Shown here in pieces: positions 7,295 through 15,028 of a DNA stretch of 51,733 nucleotides. The translations under genes were made by a program, and so were the position numbers. The DNA is from Gammaproteobacteria bacterium. Lineage in GTDB: Bacteria; Pseudomonadota; Gammaproteobacteria; Arenicellales; Poriferihabitantaceae. Position 1 is the stretch's first letter. Each line of letters starts with the position of its first letter. Under the pieces are notes generated by a model that saw only the letters and a program-made list of their open reading frames with translations, made no database searches and was not told the DNA's origin. The stretch spans positions 1 to 51,733 of the forward strand of contig JAPOSW010000092.1 in the NCBI GenBank assembly GCA_026709505.1, written 5' to 3'.

Positions 7295-8258
7295 TTATCG
7301 GGGAGTCCGATTGCCATGCCTTGACGATATCTGACATGATGTTGACTAGACGTTGTCGGGCCTCTCGTGATCCCCAGGCATTGTGAGGTGTCACAATCAG
7401 GTTTGGCACGTTGCCCTGCAGCAGGGGATGCGAGGCGTCCGGGGGTTCAGACTCGAGAGCATCAATGCCCGCGCCCGCGACCTGTCCTGACCGCAGTGCA
7501 TCGGCAAGGGCGTGCGAATCAATGATCGCACCTCTTGCCGTATTGATCAGAAACGCTTGCGGCTTCATGAGTTAAAGTTCATGACTGCCGATCAAGTGAT
7601 GAGTATCCGGCATGAGTGGGCAGTGTATGGAGATGACATCGCTTTGTTTCAGGAATTCCTCAAAACCGACGCGCTCATGTGCAGGCACCATGCCTTTGCG
7701 ACCGGCAATGATGATTTCCATTCCCAGGGCACGAGCGACGGAGGCAACCTGCTTGCCGAGTGTGCCATATCCGATGATGCCGAGTACTTTGCCTTTCGCC
7801 TCGACAATCCGATGATCCAGCAAGCAGAATACATCCGTTTTGGACCAGGCGCCTTTCCTTACGTCCCTGATGTAGCGGTATTGCTGTGTCAGTAAATTGA
7901 GCATTAACCCAACTGTGTGCTGAACAACAGCCGGAGCAGAATAGCCGCGTACATTGCAGACCGTTACATTTCGGTCTCTGCACGCGTCAAGATCAACGTT
8001 GTCGGTGCCGGTTGCTGCAATCAATACCAGAGCGAGATTTCTGGCGCTTTCAATTCCTGCTCGATCAAGAACGACCTTGTTGGTGATGACAATGTGCGCA
8101 CCCTGAATCCGCCTTGCAACTGCTCCGGCAGTCGTGCTTGGGTACTCCGACCACTTGACCGGCAGCCGGTATAGCGTTCGAAGGTCGATATCCCCGCGAT
8201 CAAAGGACCGCATGTCAAGGATCGCTCCTTTCAGCATCTCAGGCATGGCTGCATTCAA
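7281..8258 (-). pseudogene. D-2-hydroxyacid dehydrogenase with one in-frame stop
   Basis: An NAD-dependent D-isomer-specific 2-hydroxyacid dehydrogenase (glycerate or hydroxypyruvate reductase type). The reading frame is intact from 8258 to 7281 except for one TAA at 7572-7574. The stop falls in the motif that normally reads E-L-x-L-M-K-P-x-A-F-L-I-N-T-A-R-G; codons before and after remain in frame (GSHEL, stop, LMKPQAFLINTARG). All catalytic features are present on the two sides: the NAD motif GYGTLG at 163-168, then, counting through the stop, Arg242 (NTARG), Glu271 (ESEPP) and His292 (TPHNAW). The lesion therefore looks recent, or is a base-calling error. An ATG lies two codons after the stop, but restart there would give only a C-terminal piece. 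The gene sits between the DUF2306 gene (30 bp upstream) and hemW (14-bp overlap). Confidence 0.85.
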
Positions 8259-8288
8259 TGGGACATTCGGGATGGGACTGGACGCTTG

Positions 8289-8690
8289 TCATTGTCCGCC
8301 AAAAAATACCGAATGCATGACGCGACCGGGCAGGAGCGTGAATACTCCGGTTGCCACCAGGCCCAGAAAGTACAGCATCGCCATGCTCATGCGATGCGCC
8401 TTGATTCGACCACGGCGAACAAGCATGATTGAACGGGTCAAAACCGCAAGCGTCAGAATCGAAAGCAGATGAATCCAGCTGAAAGGCCCGAATTGCCGGA
8501 GTTCGTTAATCCAGAAACCGGTAATTGCGACGATCCCCATCAGGATTACCCACACTGAACCCGTGCCCCGGTGAAGCGGAGTGCCTTTTGGCAGCGTCAG
8601 TTGAGCGGCACCGGTGAACAAGGCAATGACCGCAACGACTGCATGAGTGGATATGACCGGCCCACTCTGCCACAAAGGTTCCAGATTCAT
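8289..8690 (-). CDS. DUF2306-like four-helix membrane protein
   Basis: A predicted inner-membrane protein of about 133 residues with four hydrophobic helices: STHAVVAVIALFTGAAQL, VWVILMGIVAITGFWI, IHLLSILTLAVLT and MLYFLGLVATGVFTLL. The sequence GTPLHRGTGSVWV between helices 1 and 2 and the K-A-H-R-M-S-M segment before the last helix match DUF2306 proteins, whose function is unknown. I chose the ATG at 8690 because the longer reading frame begins only with a TTG at 8747 and adds non-conserved residues. It is the first gene of a minus-strand group with the broken dehydrogenase and hemW. Confidence 0.7.
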   Translation of the reverse strand: MNLEPLWQSGPVISTHAVVAVIALFTGAAQLTLPKGTPLHRGTGSVWVILMGIVAITGFWINELRQFGPFSWIHLLSILTLAVLTRSIMLVRRGRIKAHRMSMAMLYFLGLVATGVFTLLPGRVMHSVFFGGQ

Positions 8691-9229
8691 GGAAAGTAAA
8701 TTGAAGCGGATACTGCTCGGTCGAAGAATCAGTGCAATTGAAATCAATCCGCAGCTAGCGTGAACGGAAATGCATGCATTATACTTTTTACCTGTCGTTG
8801 ACTAAGTGTGATTCGACCATGTTGCTGACTGTGATGTGTATATCTTATCGTTCACTTGGATTCTCCCATGCTAATTTCCAGATGCGAGTACATCAGCATG
8901 AATCATTAATGGCTTAACCATGGTATTTCCATGGTATATGTTTTCTCGCATTTTTGTGAATCAAGGCGTCAATAAGGAGAATTCTGTTAGAGTCGGATCA
9001 TCCTATGCTTGCTTGTCAAGCCAGAAATACATTTATTGGGGTGTATTGGTCATGAATCGACTTGGCCTTTTAGTCAGGTCCAGAACTTCCGATTAGCCAA
9101 TCAACCCCAAGCTCCGCCTAGGTCGACTCTACTGACGATTTGCTTGATGCCGTCCCGGCTGGATTTTCCAGTTTGTCGTGTATGCCATACTGGCAATTCC
9201 GCAAAAATATTTATCAAATGATTAAAAAT
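8691..9229. other. Non-coding or decayed stretch of about 540 bp
   Basis: No supportable gene. The only regular features are two copies of CCATGGTAT spaced closely at about 8919-8942 and generally AT-rich sequence. The part after 9000 may be remnant coding DNA, as short open pieces exist on both strands, but none shows a family pattern. Promoter activity for the minus-strand DUF2306 gene is expected at its left end. Confidence 0.4.
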
Positions 9230-9258
9230 GGGAATTATATACTTTAGTCACATTTGCC
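9230..9258 (+). repeat. Left terminal inverted repeat of the MITE
   Basis: The 29 bases beginning GGGAATTATATACTTTAGTC are the reverse complement of 9384-9412 except at one position. Confidence 0.85.
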
Positions 9259-9381
9259 GCAGAATCGCGCCCTGCCATTGTAGCCCCCGTGTTCGTCAGT
9301 GTAAACGGTTGCCCCTGTATCCACGTTTTCCCTGATGAACGGCTGCAGGGTCTGGGCATCAGTGCCGGTTGCATCAGTCAT
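9244..9381 (-). pseudogene. IS1595-family (ISXO2-like) transposase fragment
   Basis: A 45-codon frame inside the MITE. It reads DAQTLQPFIRENVDTG and then ATVYTDEHGGYNG, which is the segment around the second catalytic Asp (YTDE) of ISXO2-like DDE transposases. The rest of the roughly 300-residue transposase is missing. The frame runs out into the terminal repeat and stops at a TAA at 9244-9246. It could not make an active enzyme; it identifies the parent family of the element. Confidence 0.75.
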
Positions 9382-9383
9382 CG

Positions 9384-9412
9384 GGCAAATGTGACTAAGG
9401 TATATAATTCCC
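9384..9412 (-). repeat. Right terminal inverted repeat of the MITE
   Basis: Mirror copy of 9230-9258 with one mismatch. It contains TATATAAT at 9401-9408, which could serve as a -10 element for the gene that begins at 9424; a matching -35 is not evident. Confidence 0.85.
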
Positions 9413-9423
9413 TAAAGGAACAT

Positions 9424-10262
9424 ATGGGGGATCTGGTTTCGTCATCAGAGTTGATGGACAAGGCAATCGATGCCGGTTACAAGCAACCCGAGGCATATTT
9501 GAAGCGATCGAGTATCTTGGAGCAAAGCAGAGATTATGAACGCATGAAACAGGATGTGATGGAGACTTGCAATTTGTGGAGATATCAGCGCTCATGCTAA
9601 GGGAGGCGCTTTATCGCATAATTCGTTCGGATGCGGCTTGTGAAAAGGAAATAGTGGAGTCTCCTGCTATCCATGCTCTAAGCCCACAGAATAAGATAGC
9701 TTTGACCAGCATGCTTCAAAGGTCTCGCACTGGCATGCGAATTGGTGTAAACCTCTTTATACCGCTTCTCCAGGTCGAGGACTTGCCGGAAAGTCAAAGC
9801 AATAGGATACGGAATAACCTAAGTCTTCTTTACATGGGTCTTGGTAGATGTCAGAATGGGGCAGATATCATTCTGAATGCGAACCAGAACATCAACGATA
9901 TGAATATTCAAGATGCATTCAACTATGCAATGGCCAAATGGGGGATAAAGAATAAGGTCGAGTCAGAAGACTTTCAGCGTGTTGTTGAATTGGATCAATC
10001 GGAACCTGATGAGAACAAGGGGCCAAACTATTTTCAGTGCATGGCAATCGCCCATTGGGCAATCGGTAACAAGAAAACTGCCACTAGTCATATAAAGCAA
10101 GCAAGACAAGCACTGGATGATCGCATGATTGGCTCAGAGTTCAGTTGTTGGAGTTACAAACTGGTGAGTATTCCAAAGTTCTTGAACGATCTTGACGTCA
10201 TTGAAAAACTAATTGGGGGGCGTGTCTCAGACACGCCGGCTTTTGTGAGTTCTGAGGCTTGA
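9424..10262 (+). pseudogene. Frameshifted helical-repeat (TPR-like) gene of unknown role
   Basis: Two overlapping frames make one protein. The first starts at the ATG at 9424 after AAAGGAA and runs ELMDKAIDAGYKQPEAYLKR up to about 9565. Sequence typical of the same protein then continues in another frame (VEISALMLREALYRII onward) to 10262. The junction at 9555-9570 is a one- or two-base indel. The repeat-like segments (KQPEAYLKRSSILEQSRDYE; RIRNNLSLLYMGLGRCQNG; FQCMAIAHWAIGNKKTATSH) look like TPR helices with the usual A, Y, L and G positions. The MITE ends 11 bp before the ATG, so the original 5' end may have been displaced. The protein may once have been longer, with an N-terminal ATPase as in some TPR regulators, but nothing upstream supports this. 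Confidence 0.55.
10219..10244 (+). terminator. Strong hairpin with short T-run
   Basis: GGCGTGTC and GACACGCC form a perfect 8-bp GC-rich stem with a TCA loop, followed by GGCTTTT. It resembles an intrinsic terminator but lies inside the last codons of the frameshifted TPR-like frame, suggesting that the true end of the transcript is here and the reading frame's final residues are incidental. Confidence 0.5.
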
Positions 10263-10327
10263 TAAACGCTCGCCATTTTTCTTTTGGTGTAACTACTCGA
10301 CCGATAGGGGGCCAGTAGTTGCGACTC

Positions 10328-10609
10328 ATGATAACTCTAAAATTTGTCCCTGACCGGCTTGAAGTGAAAATGGTCAGCGACTTAGGGTGTAAGATGGAAG
10401 GCCCCAAATCATTCTTTCAAGTGCTTGAGAAACAGGCCCCGGATTTTTATGTCAGGGTATGCCAGCATTCATGGACTTGGGGTGCCCATGCTCCCAAGGT
10501 TGCAAAAGACAACCATAAATCAGACGGTGAAGATGAATGCAATGATCCCACAGAGTCCGAGCCTGAAAATCTGTCCAAGGAAAGATTCGCGGATAGGAAC
10601 CAAGAGTGA
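10328..10609 (+). CDS. Possible small hypothetical protein
   Basis: An open frame of 93 codons from the ATG at 10328. It starts MITLKFVPDRLEVKMVSDLG and ends in a strongly acidic, Asp/Glu/Asn-rich tail (SDGEDECNDPTESEPENL). It has no recognised domain, no signal peptide and no good ribosome binding site. The region lies between a pseudogene and nudL and could be decayed DNA. I keep it because the frame is uninterrupted and the composition is protein-like, but its reality is doubtful. Confidence 0.25.
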   Translation: MITLKFVPDRLEVKMVSDLGCKMEGPKSFFQVLEKQAPDFYVRVCQHSWTWGAHAPKVAKDNHKSDGEDECNDPTESEPENLSKERFADRNQE

Positions 10610-10635
10610 TGTGATTTCCGGAGGTGCTCATTTCC

Positions 10636-11208
10636 TTGTTATACAAAAATATTCCATCCATAATTCAATCTCATGATCCTGTACGCATATCTCCCGAAGG
10701 ATGCCATGAGGCCGCAGTTGCCATGCTGCTCTGCGAACTGGACCGCACTCCCAAAATGTTTTTCATTCAACGGGCACTTCACGAAAACGATCCATGGTCC
10801 GGTCAAATTGCCTTTCCGGGTGGAAGTCGTGATCCTGAGGATCCGGATACACTGCATACTGCTCAACGAGAGACTGTGGAGGAAGTAGGAATATGCCTCG
10901 AAAACATCCCCCTTTTGGGTCAGCTGGATGATCAGAAAAGCTTCATCAAGATCAATTCCCGACCAGTGGTCATCAATTGCTATGTATTTGAAGTGCCGGA
11001 AACGATCTTGCCCGAAAACAGCGAAGAAGTGCATGACAGTTTCTGGGTGCCGGTCCACCATTTGGCCAGTCCGGAAAATAAAACGACCCATCAAGTCAGC
11101 CAGTCGGGCGAAAGCCGTCCGGCAATCAGTCTGGATGATGGACAAGTGCTTTGGGGCTTGACCTATCGTTTCGTAAACATGTTGCTCGAAAAGATCAGTC
11201 TGAATTAA
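10636..11208 (+). CDS. NudL-type Nudix hydrolase (CoA pyrophosphatase-like)
   Basis: A Nudix hydrolase of about 190 residues resembling NudL/YeaB, which splits coenzyme A into phosphopantetheine and 3',5'-ADP. The region AGQVAFPGG of the family is seen here as SGQIAFPGGSRDPEDPDTL, followed by TAQRETVEEVG, which carries the R-E-x-x-E-E-x-G metal-binding core. The start is uncertain: GGAGG at 10620-10624 fits a TTG at 10636 better than the GTG at 10624, which overlaps it. The length then agrees with the family (about 190). The gene ends 3-4 bp into a possible small minus-strand gene and precedes the dcw cluster. Membership in NudL rather than another Nudix branch is inferred from the long F-P-G-G region and overall length. 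Confidence 0.85.
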   Translation: MLYKNIPSIIQSHDPVRISPEGCHEAAVAMLLCELDRTPKMFFIQRALHENDPWSGQIAFPGGSRDPEDPDTLHTAQRETVEEVGICLENIPLLGQLDDQKSFIKINSRPVVINCYVFEVPETILPENSEEVHDSFWVPVHHLASPENKTTHQVSQSGESRPAISLDDGQVLWGLTYRFVNMLLEKISLN

Positions 11209-11486
11209 TGGACACTGATCATCCGCATAGACCCTGATCTCGCCCCGTTCGCTCCGGCGGCGTTCAACCACAAAACCCATTCAGCCGGAACTTCCCCGTC
11301 AATTCTCAGCTCCTGCCTCTGCGGCCATGTATTGGCTAGAAGCCTTGCTGTTTTCCGGTCAATGGCCAATTCGGAGATCCCGGTTTCCGGAAAGGCCTGC
11401 ACTCGTCCGTTCTCGGGCGAGATCGGAAAACGGTTCCCCAATGCCCCAATATTTTGCCGATATTGTCGTTTTTGACTGGTTTCCAT
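11205..11486 (-). CDS. Possible small hypothetical protein
   Basis: An open frame of 93 codons from the ATG at 11486. The middle reads GRVQAFPETGISELAIDRKT, then ARLLANTWPQRQELRIDGEV, and it ends near SGSMRMISVH. The regular mix of hydrophobic and charged residues looks more like a real protein than an antisense shadow, and there is no competing frame of that quality on the plus strand. I do not recognise the family, and no clear binding site precedes it. It converges with nudL and diverges from the mraZ promoter. Confidence 0.35.
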   Translation of the reverse strand: METSQKRQYRQNIGALGNRFPISPENGRVQAFPETGISELAIDRKTARLLANTWPQRQELRIDGEVPAEWVLWLNAAGANGARSGSMRMISVH

Positions 11487-11507
11487 CAAAAATATGTGTG
11501 AATTTGA

Positions 11508-11535
11508 TTGACAATCATAGGATAAGTGGTAAAAA
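11508..11535 (+). promoter_or_regulatory. Sigma70-like promoter of the dcw cluster
   Basis: TTGACA at 11508-11513 is a perfect -35 element. A 16-base spacer leads to TAAAAA at 11530-11535, a moderate -10. Transcription would begin near 11541, directly in front of the TGGG boxes and about 55 bp before mraZ. Confidence 0.6.
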
Positions 11536-11546
11536 ATAGCGAAATG

Positions 11547-11560
11547 TGGGTTATAGTGGG
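11547..11560 (+). promoter_or_regulatory. MraZ operator (periodic TGGG boxes)
   Basis: Two TGGG boxes at 11547-11550 and 11557-11560 are spaced exactly 10 bp apart. A degenerate copy (TGGT) lies 20 bp further upstream at 11527-11530. MraZ is known to bind direct TGGG repeats with 10-bp periodicity and repress its own operon. The boxes lie just after the predicted transcription start, which suits repression. Confidence 0.7.
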
Positions 11561-11597
11561 TTAAATATATCAACCCCACTCGGATTTTCAGGGTTTC

Positions 11598-12056
11598 ATG
11601 TTTCGCGGTTCATCATCAGTAGCACTTGATAGCAAGGGAAGATTGGCTATACCGGCTCGGTATCGGGAAGCGATTCTGGCCGCCTGCAACGGCAGTATGG
11701 TGATCACCTTGAACAATACCAAGGAGCGATGTCTTTGGCTCTATACCATTGATGAGTGGACCAAGGTCGAGCACAAGATCGTTGAATTGCCGAGCTTCAA
11801 TCCTGAACATCAAAAGCTGAAACGGTTTGTGGTTGGGCATGCCAACGATGTTGACATGGACAGCAGCGGAAGAATACTTCTGCCGGCCCACCTAAGGGAG
11901 TTTGCGAGCATGGACAAAACCGCATTTATCATCGGGCAAGGCAACAAGTTCGAGATCTGGAGCAAGGATCAGTGGATCGCCAAGCAGGCAGAATGGCTGG
12001 AAGAGCCTCTCGATCCATCCGCAATAACCCTGGAAATGGAACAATTGTCAATTTGA
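11598..12056 (+). CDS. mraZ: Transcriptional regulator MraZ
   Basis: A 152-residue DNA-binding protein that forms a ring of subunits and represses the dcw operon. It has two SpoVT/AbrB-type half domains, each with the family signature: LDSKGRLAIPARYRE at 10-24 and MDSSGRILLPAHLRE further on. The length matches the family (about 150). It is the first gene of the cluster, 7 bp before rsmH, and its likely binding boxes are 40-50 bp upstream of its start. Confidence 0.96.
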   Translation: MFRGSSSVALDSKGRLAIPARYREAILAACNGSMVITLNNTKERCLWLYTIDEWTKVEHKIVELPSFNPEHQKLKRFVVGHANDVDMDSSGRILLPAHLREFASMDKTAFIIGQGNKFEIWSKDQWIAKQAEWLEEPLDPSAITLEMEQLSI

Positions 12057-12063
12057 TCAGCCT

Positions 12064-12999
12064 GTGATGACTCACTCCCAACACATTCCGGTCATGATCG
12101 AAGAGTTGCTCAGCATCGTTAAGCCGGAGCAATGTCAGGCAGTCGTTGATGCAACCTATGGCCGAGGCGGGCATGCCACAGCCATTCATGGAAGGCTTCC
12201 ATCGGATGCACGGATGGTTCTGATCGATCGCGACCCAGAGGCAATTTCCCATGCCCGTTCAGTATGGCAAGCCATGCAGAAAGTCGACATTGTGCATGCC
12301 GCTTTCTCCAGATTGGGTGAGGAGCTGCAGGCACTGGGCCTGTTTGGAAAAATCGATGCCATTATTTTTGACTTCGGCGTCTCTTCACCGCAACTGGACA
12401 ACCATGATCGAGGATTCAGTTTCAGCCATGATGGTCCGCTGGACATGCGCATGGACAATTCATCGGGACCAACCGCTCTCGAATGGATGACGGATGTATC
12501 CGAGAAAAAGCTGGCGCAAGTGCTCTGGGAATATGGCGAGGAGCGGTTCTCAAGGGCAATTGCGGCATCCATCAAGCAGGCCGCGTCAAACGGCTCCGTT
12601 CAGACCACCCGCGATCTGGAACAGTTGGTCATCGCTGCCCAGCCATTCAGGGACAAGCACAAGCATCCTGCAACCCGCACCTTCCAGGCGATTCGTATCG
12701 CTGTCAATAACGAGGTGTCAGAGATTGAACAGGGACTTGAGCAGGCACTTGAGTCCTTGGCCCCGGAAGGAAGACTGGTAGCAATCAGCTTTCATTCGAT
12801 TGAAGACCGCATTGTAAAGCGGTTTATCCGCAATCAGTCACGCGGTGATTACTATCCTCCGGAAGTTCCCGTATCCAGCGAGATGATCCATCCGCGACTT
12901 CGGCAGATTGGCAAGCCTCTCAAGCCAGGCGCCAAGGAAGTTCACAGAAACCCGAGATCAAGAAGTGCTGTATTTCGGGCTGCCCAGAAAATTGCATGA
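12064..12999 (+). CDS. rsmH: 16S rRNA (cytosine(1402)-N4)-methyltransferase
   Basis: The SAM-dependent enzyme (formerly MraW) that methylates N4 of C1402 in 16S rRNA. The SAM-binding motif ATYGRGGHA is at 30-38. DFGVSSPQLD and RGFSF, conserved in the family, follow the helical insert, and the C-terminal end carries VAISFHSIEDRIVKRF. The 311-residue length is normal. A second ATG three bases downstream of 12064 is an alternative start. The gene is packed between mraZ and ftsL. Confidence 0.96.
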   Translation: MMTHSQHIPVMIEELLSIVKPEQCQAVVDATYGRGGHATAIHGRLPSDARMVLIDRDPEAISHARSVWQAMQKVDIVHAAFSRLGEELQALGLFGKIDAIIFDFGVSSPQLDNHDRGFSFSHDGPLDMRMDNSSGPTALEWMTDVSEKKLAQVLWEYGEERFSRAIAASIKQAASNGSVQTTRDLEQLVIAAQPFRDKHKHPATRTFQAIRIAVNNEVSEIEQGLEQALESLAPEGRLVAISFHSIEDRIVKRFIRNQSRGDYYPPEVPVSSEMIHPRLRQIGKPLKPGAKEVHRNPRSRSAVFRAAQKIA

Positions 13000-13009
13000 G
13001 GACTGCACG

Positions 13010-13300
13010 ATGAAATCAGTGGCGGCCATGTGGATACTCCTTGCACTGGCGGTGACCAGCGCACTTGTAGTGATGACCGTCCGTCATCAGCACCGGATCG
13101 TGTTTGACCAGTTTTACCAGGCCCGTGAACAATACGACCGCTATCAAATGGACTGGGGACGATTGCTGTTGGAGGAGGCGACATGGACGACTGCCAGTCG
13201 GATTGACAATATCAAAAAGGATGCTACCGGGAGATTGGGCATGGCCCAGCCGGTCCCCGAGGAAATCGTGCTGATTGCACTCGGTAAATCGCCGGATTGA
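13010..13300 (+). CDS. ftsL: Cell division protein FtsL
   Basis: A small bitopic membrane protein of 96 residues that joins FtsB and FtsQ in the divisome. It has a short cytoplasmic start, one transmembrane helix (WILLALAVTSALVVMTV, about 7-23), then a periplasmic part with heptad-like spacing (FDQFYQAREQYDRYQMDWGR). The ATG at 13010 is preceded by TGAGGAC at good spacing. Sequence conservation of FtsL is low, so identity rests mainly on topology, size and position between rsmH and ftsI. Confidence 0.88.
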   Translation: MKSVAAMWILLALAVTSALVVMTVRHQHRIVFDQFYQAREQYDRYQMDWGRLLLEEATWTTASRIDNIKKDATGRLGMAQPVPEEIVLIALGKSPD

Positions 13301-13312
13301 GACGCAGGGGCA

Positions 13313-15028
13313 ATGCACCGCAATCAGAATCTATTCCGGGTGGTTTCAGGCAGGATGCAGTTCGTGCTGGCGGTTGTATTTGGGTTGTTTATTGCACTGA
13401 TTGCCCGAATCGCCTACCTGCAGACCGCAATGCATGAGCAGCTGGTGAGCGAAGGTGAAAACCGGTTCGAACGTGTTCTCAAGTTTTCAGCGCAGCGCGG
13501 CAACATTCTCGACCGCAACGGCCAGATTCTGTCAACCAGCACCCCGGTTGACTCCCTCGCAGCCAATCCGCAGGTGTTTTGCAGGAGCCGGGACCGGTGG
13601 GAAGAACTCGCGAGCAGCGTAGGCGTTGACATGGAGCTGATGCATGAACGGTGTGACCAGTACAGCGACTCCCGTTTCATGTATGTCCTGAAGCGAATTC
13701 CCCCGGAGCGTGCACAGCAGGCCATTGATCTAGGCGTACCCGGACTTGAGGTCAGGCGCGAATACCAGCGGTTCTTTCCGGGTGGGCCGATCGGTGCCCA
13801 ACTGATTGGCTTGACCGATGTCAAGGACACGGGACAGGAAGGCCTGGAGCTCAAATACGATGAACTGCTGACCGGAAAGGCAGGCGGTCAACGCGTCCTC
13901 AAGGACAGAATCGGCCGCTATGTCGAAGCCATTGACAATCCAAGTTCGGTTCGTCATGGCGCAGACCTGCAGATCAGCATAGATCAGCGCATTCAGACGC
14001 TGGCCACTCGATATCTGGAAGATGCGGTCAAGACCCACAAGGCGGCAGCGGGCAGCATAGTCCTGATCAAGGTGCCTAGCGGTGAGATTATTTCAATGGT
14101 CAATGCACCCCAGTTCAACCCCAATGACCGCACGACTGTTACGCATGGAGTGCTTCGCAACCGGGTCGTCACCGATGCAATTGAACCCGGATCATTGACC
14201 AAGCCATTCACTATTGCGATGCTGCTTGAAGAGGGTCGAGTCACGCCCGATACTGTGGTCGATACCCATCCTGGTCAAATGTACATCGGGCGCAGCCGAA
14301 TAAGTGACATTCGTGACTATGGGGAACTGGCAGTCACCGACATCATCGCAAAATCCAGCAATGTCGGGACCGTCAAGCTGGCGCTGAAGGAGCCGTTCGG
14401 AAAATTGCACCGCACCTTGGAACGAGTTGGATTTGGAAATGCGGCTAGCGACCTGCCGGGTGAATCCTCCGGCGCTCTTCCAGTCCGCAAGCGGCCAATC
14501 GAGCATGCAACGATGTCTTTTGGATATGGCTTTAGCGCAACAGCGCTGCAGATCGCACGCGCATACACGGTGTTCGCCACAGATGGAGTTTTGTTGCCGA
14601 TAACGCTCGAACCAAAACCCGCAGGTTATGCGGCTCTTGGCGAGCGCGTATACAGTTCCGAGACCACGCTTCAGATTCGCCAGATGCTGCGCAAGGTGAC
14701 CACCCGGCATGGCACGGGTTCCAAAGCGCGAATCTCGGGGTATGACGTTGGCGGCAAAACCGGAACCACTCATAAACTGGTTGACGGCAGCTATGAAAAC
14801 AAGGATTACCTCTCCCTTTTCGCTGGATTTGCGCCGCTTTCAAATCCGCAATTTGTGGGAGTGGTAGTTATTGACGAGCCTCGCTCGAAACAGTATTTCG
14901 GCGGCGCGGTTGCTGCGCCGGTCTTCTCCAGGCTGATGGAGGACGTGATGCGGATTTACGATGTCCGCCCGGATAAGCTCGAAACGCTGGTTACGGATGC
15001 TACCCCGGCCGGAGGAGGCATGGGATGA
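13313..15028 (+). CDS. ftsI: Septal peptidoglycan transpeptidase FtsI (PBP3)
   Basis: The class B penicillin-binding protein that cross-links septal peptidoglycan with FtsW. Its single N-terminal helix (about residues 16-36) precedes a PBP dimerisation region with the QRGNILDRNG motif at 61-70. The transpeptidase motifs are SxxK at 294-297 (S294 nucleophile, EPGSLTKPF), SSN at 348-350 and KTG at 482-484. The 571-residue length is typical. It begins 12 bp after ftsL, and its TGA overlaps the murE ATG (ATGA). Confidence 0.97.
   Translation: MHRNQNLFRVVSGRMQFVLAVVFGLFIALIARIAYLQTAMHEQLVSEGENRFERVLKFSAQRGNILDRNGQILSTSTPVDSLAANPQVFCRSRDRWEELASSVGVDMELMHERCDQYSDSRFMYVLKRIPPERAQQAIDLGVPGLEVRREYQRFFPGGPIGAQLIGLTDVKDTGQEGLELKYDELLTGKAGGQRVLKDRIGRYVEAIDNPSSVRHGADLQISIDQRIQTLATRYLEDAVKTHKAAAGSIVLIKVPSGEIISMVNAPQFNPNDRTTVTHGVLRNRVVTDAIEPGSLTKPFTIAMLLEEGRVTPDTVVDTHPGQMYIGRSRISDIRDYGELAVTDIIAKSSNVGTVKLALKEPFGKLHRTLERVGFGNAASDLPGESSGALPVRKRPIEHATMSFGYGFSATALQIARAYTVFATDGVLLPITLEPKPAGYAALGERVYSSETTLQIRQMLRKVTTRHGTGSKARISGYDVGGKTGTTHKLVDGSYENKDYLSLFAGFAPLSNPQFVGVVVIDEPRSKQYFGGAVAAPVFSRLMEDVMRIYDVRPDKLETLVTDATPAGGGMG

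Larger units (their letters stand above)
9230..9412. mobile_element. 183-bp MITE derived from an IS1595-family element
   Basis: A short element bounded by 29-bp terminal inverted repeats with a single mismatch (9230-9258 and 9384-9412), both ends beginning GGGAATTATATAC. The 125-bp interior codes on the minus strand for a piece of an ISXO2/IS1595-type DDE transposase, so this is an internally deleted, non-autonomous derivative. The 8 bp on each side (TTAAAAAT and TAAAGGAA) are not an exact target duplication. The element lies directly in front of a frameshifted helical-repeat gene, and its right end brings a TATAAT sequence pointing toward that gene. Confidence 0.8.

Noticed and set aside
8919-8942. 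Two CCATGGTAT copies as a CRISPR-like or iteron array
   Set aside because: Only two short copies occur, without regular spacers or neighbouring genes of either system.
9413-9420. Target-site duplication of the MITE
   Set aside because: The 8 bp on the two sides (TTAAAAAT and TAAAGGAA) are similar but not identical, so a duplication cannot be claimed.
10410-10575. Minus-strand hydrophobic frame that becomes continuous if TGA is read as Trp (three TGA codons)
   Set aside because: Nothing else in the window suggests recoded TGA; TGA serves as a normal stop for ftsL, lpxC, murC and others. Decay or chance is more likely.
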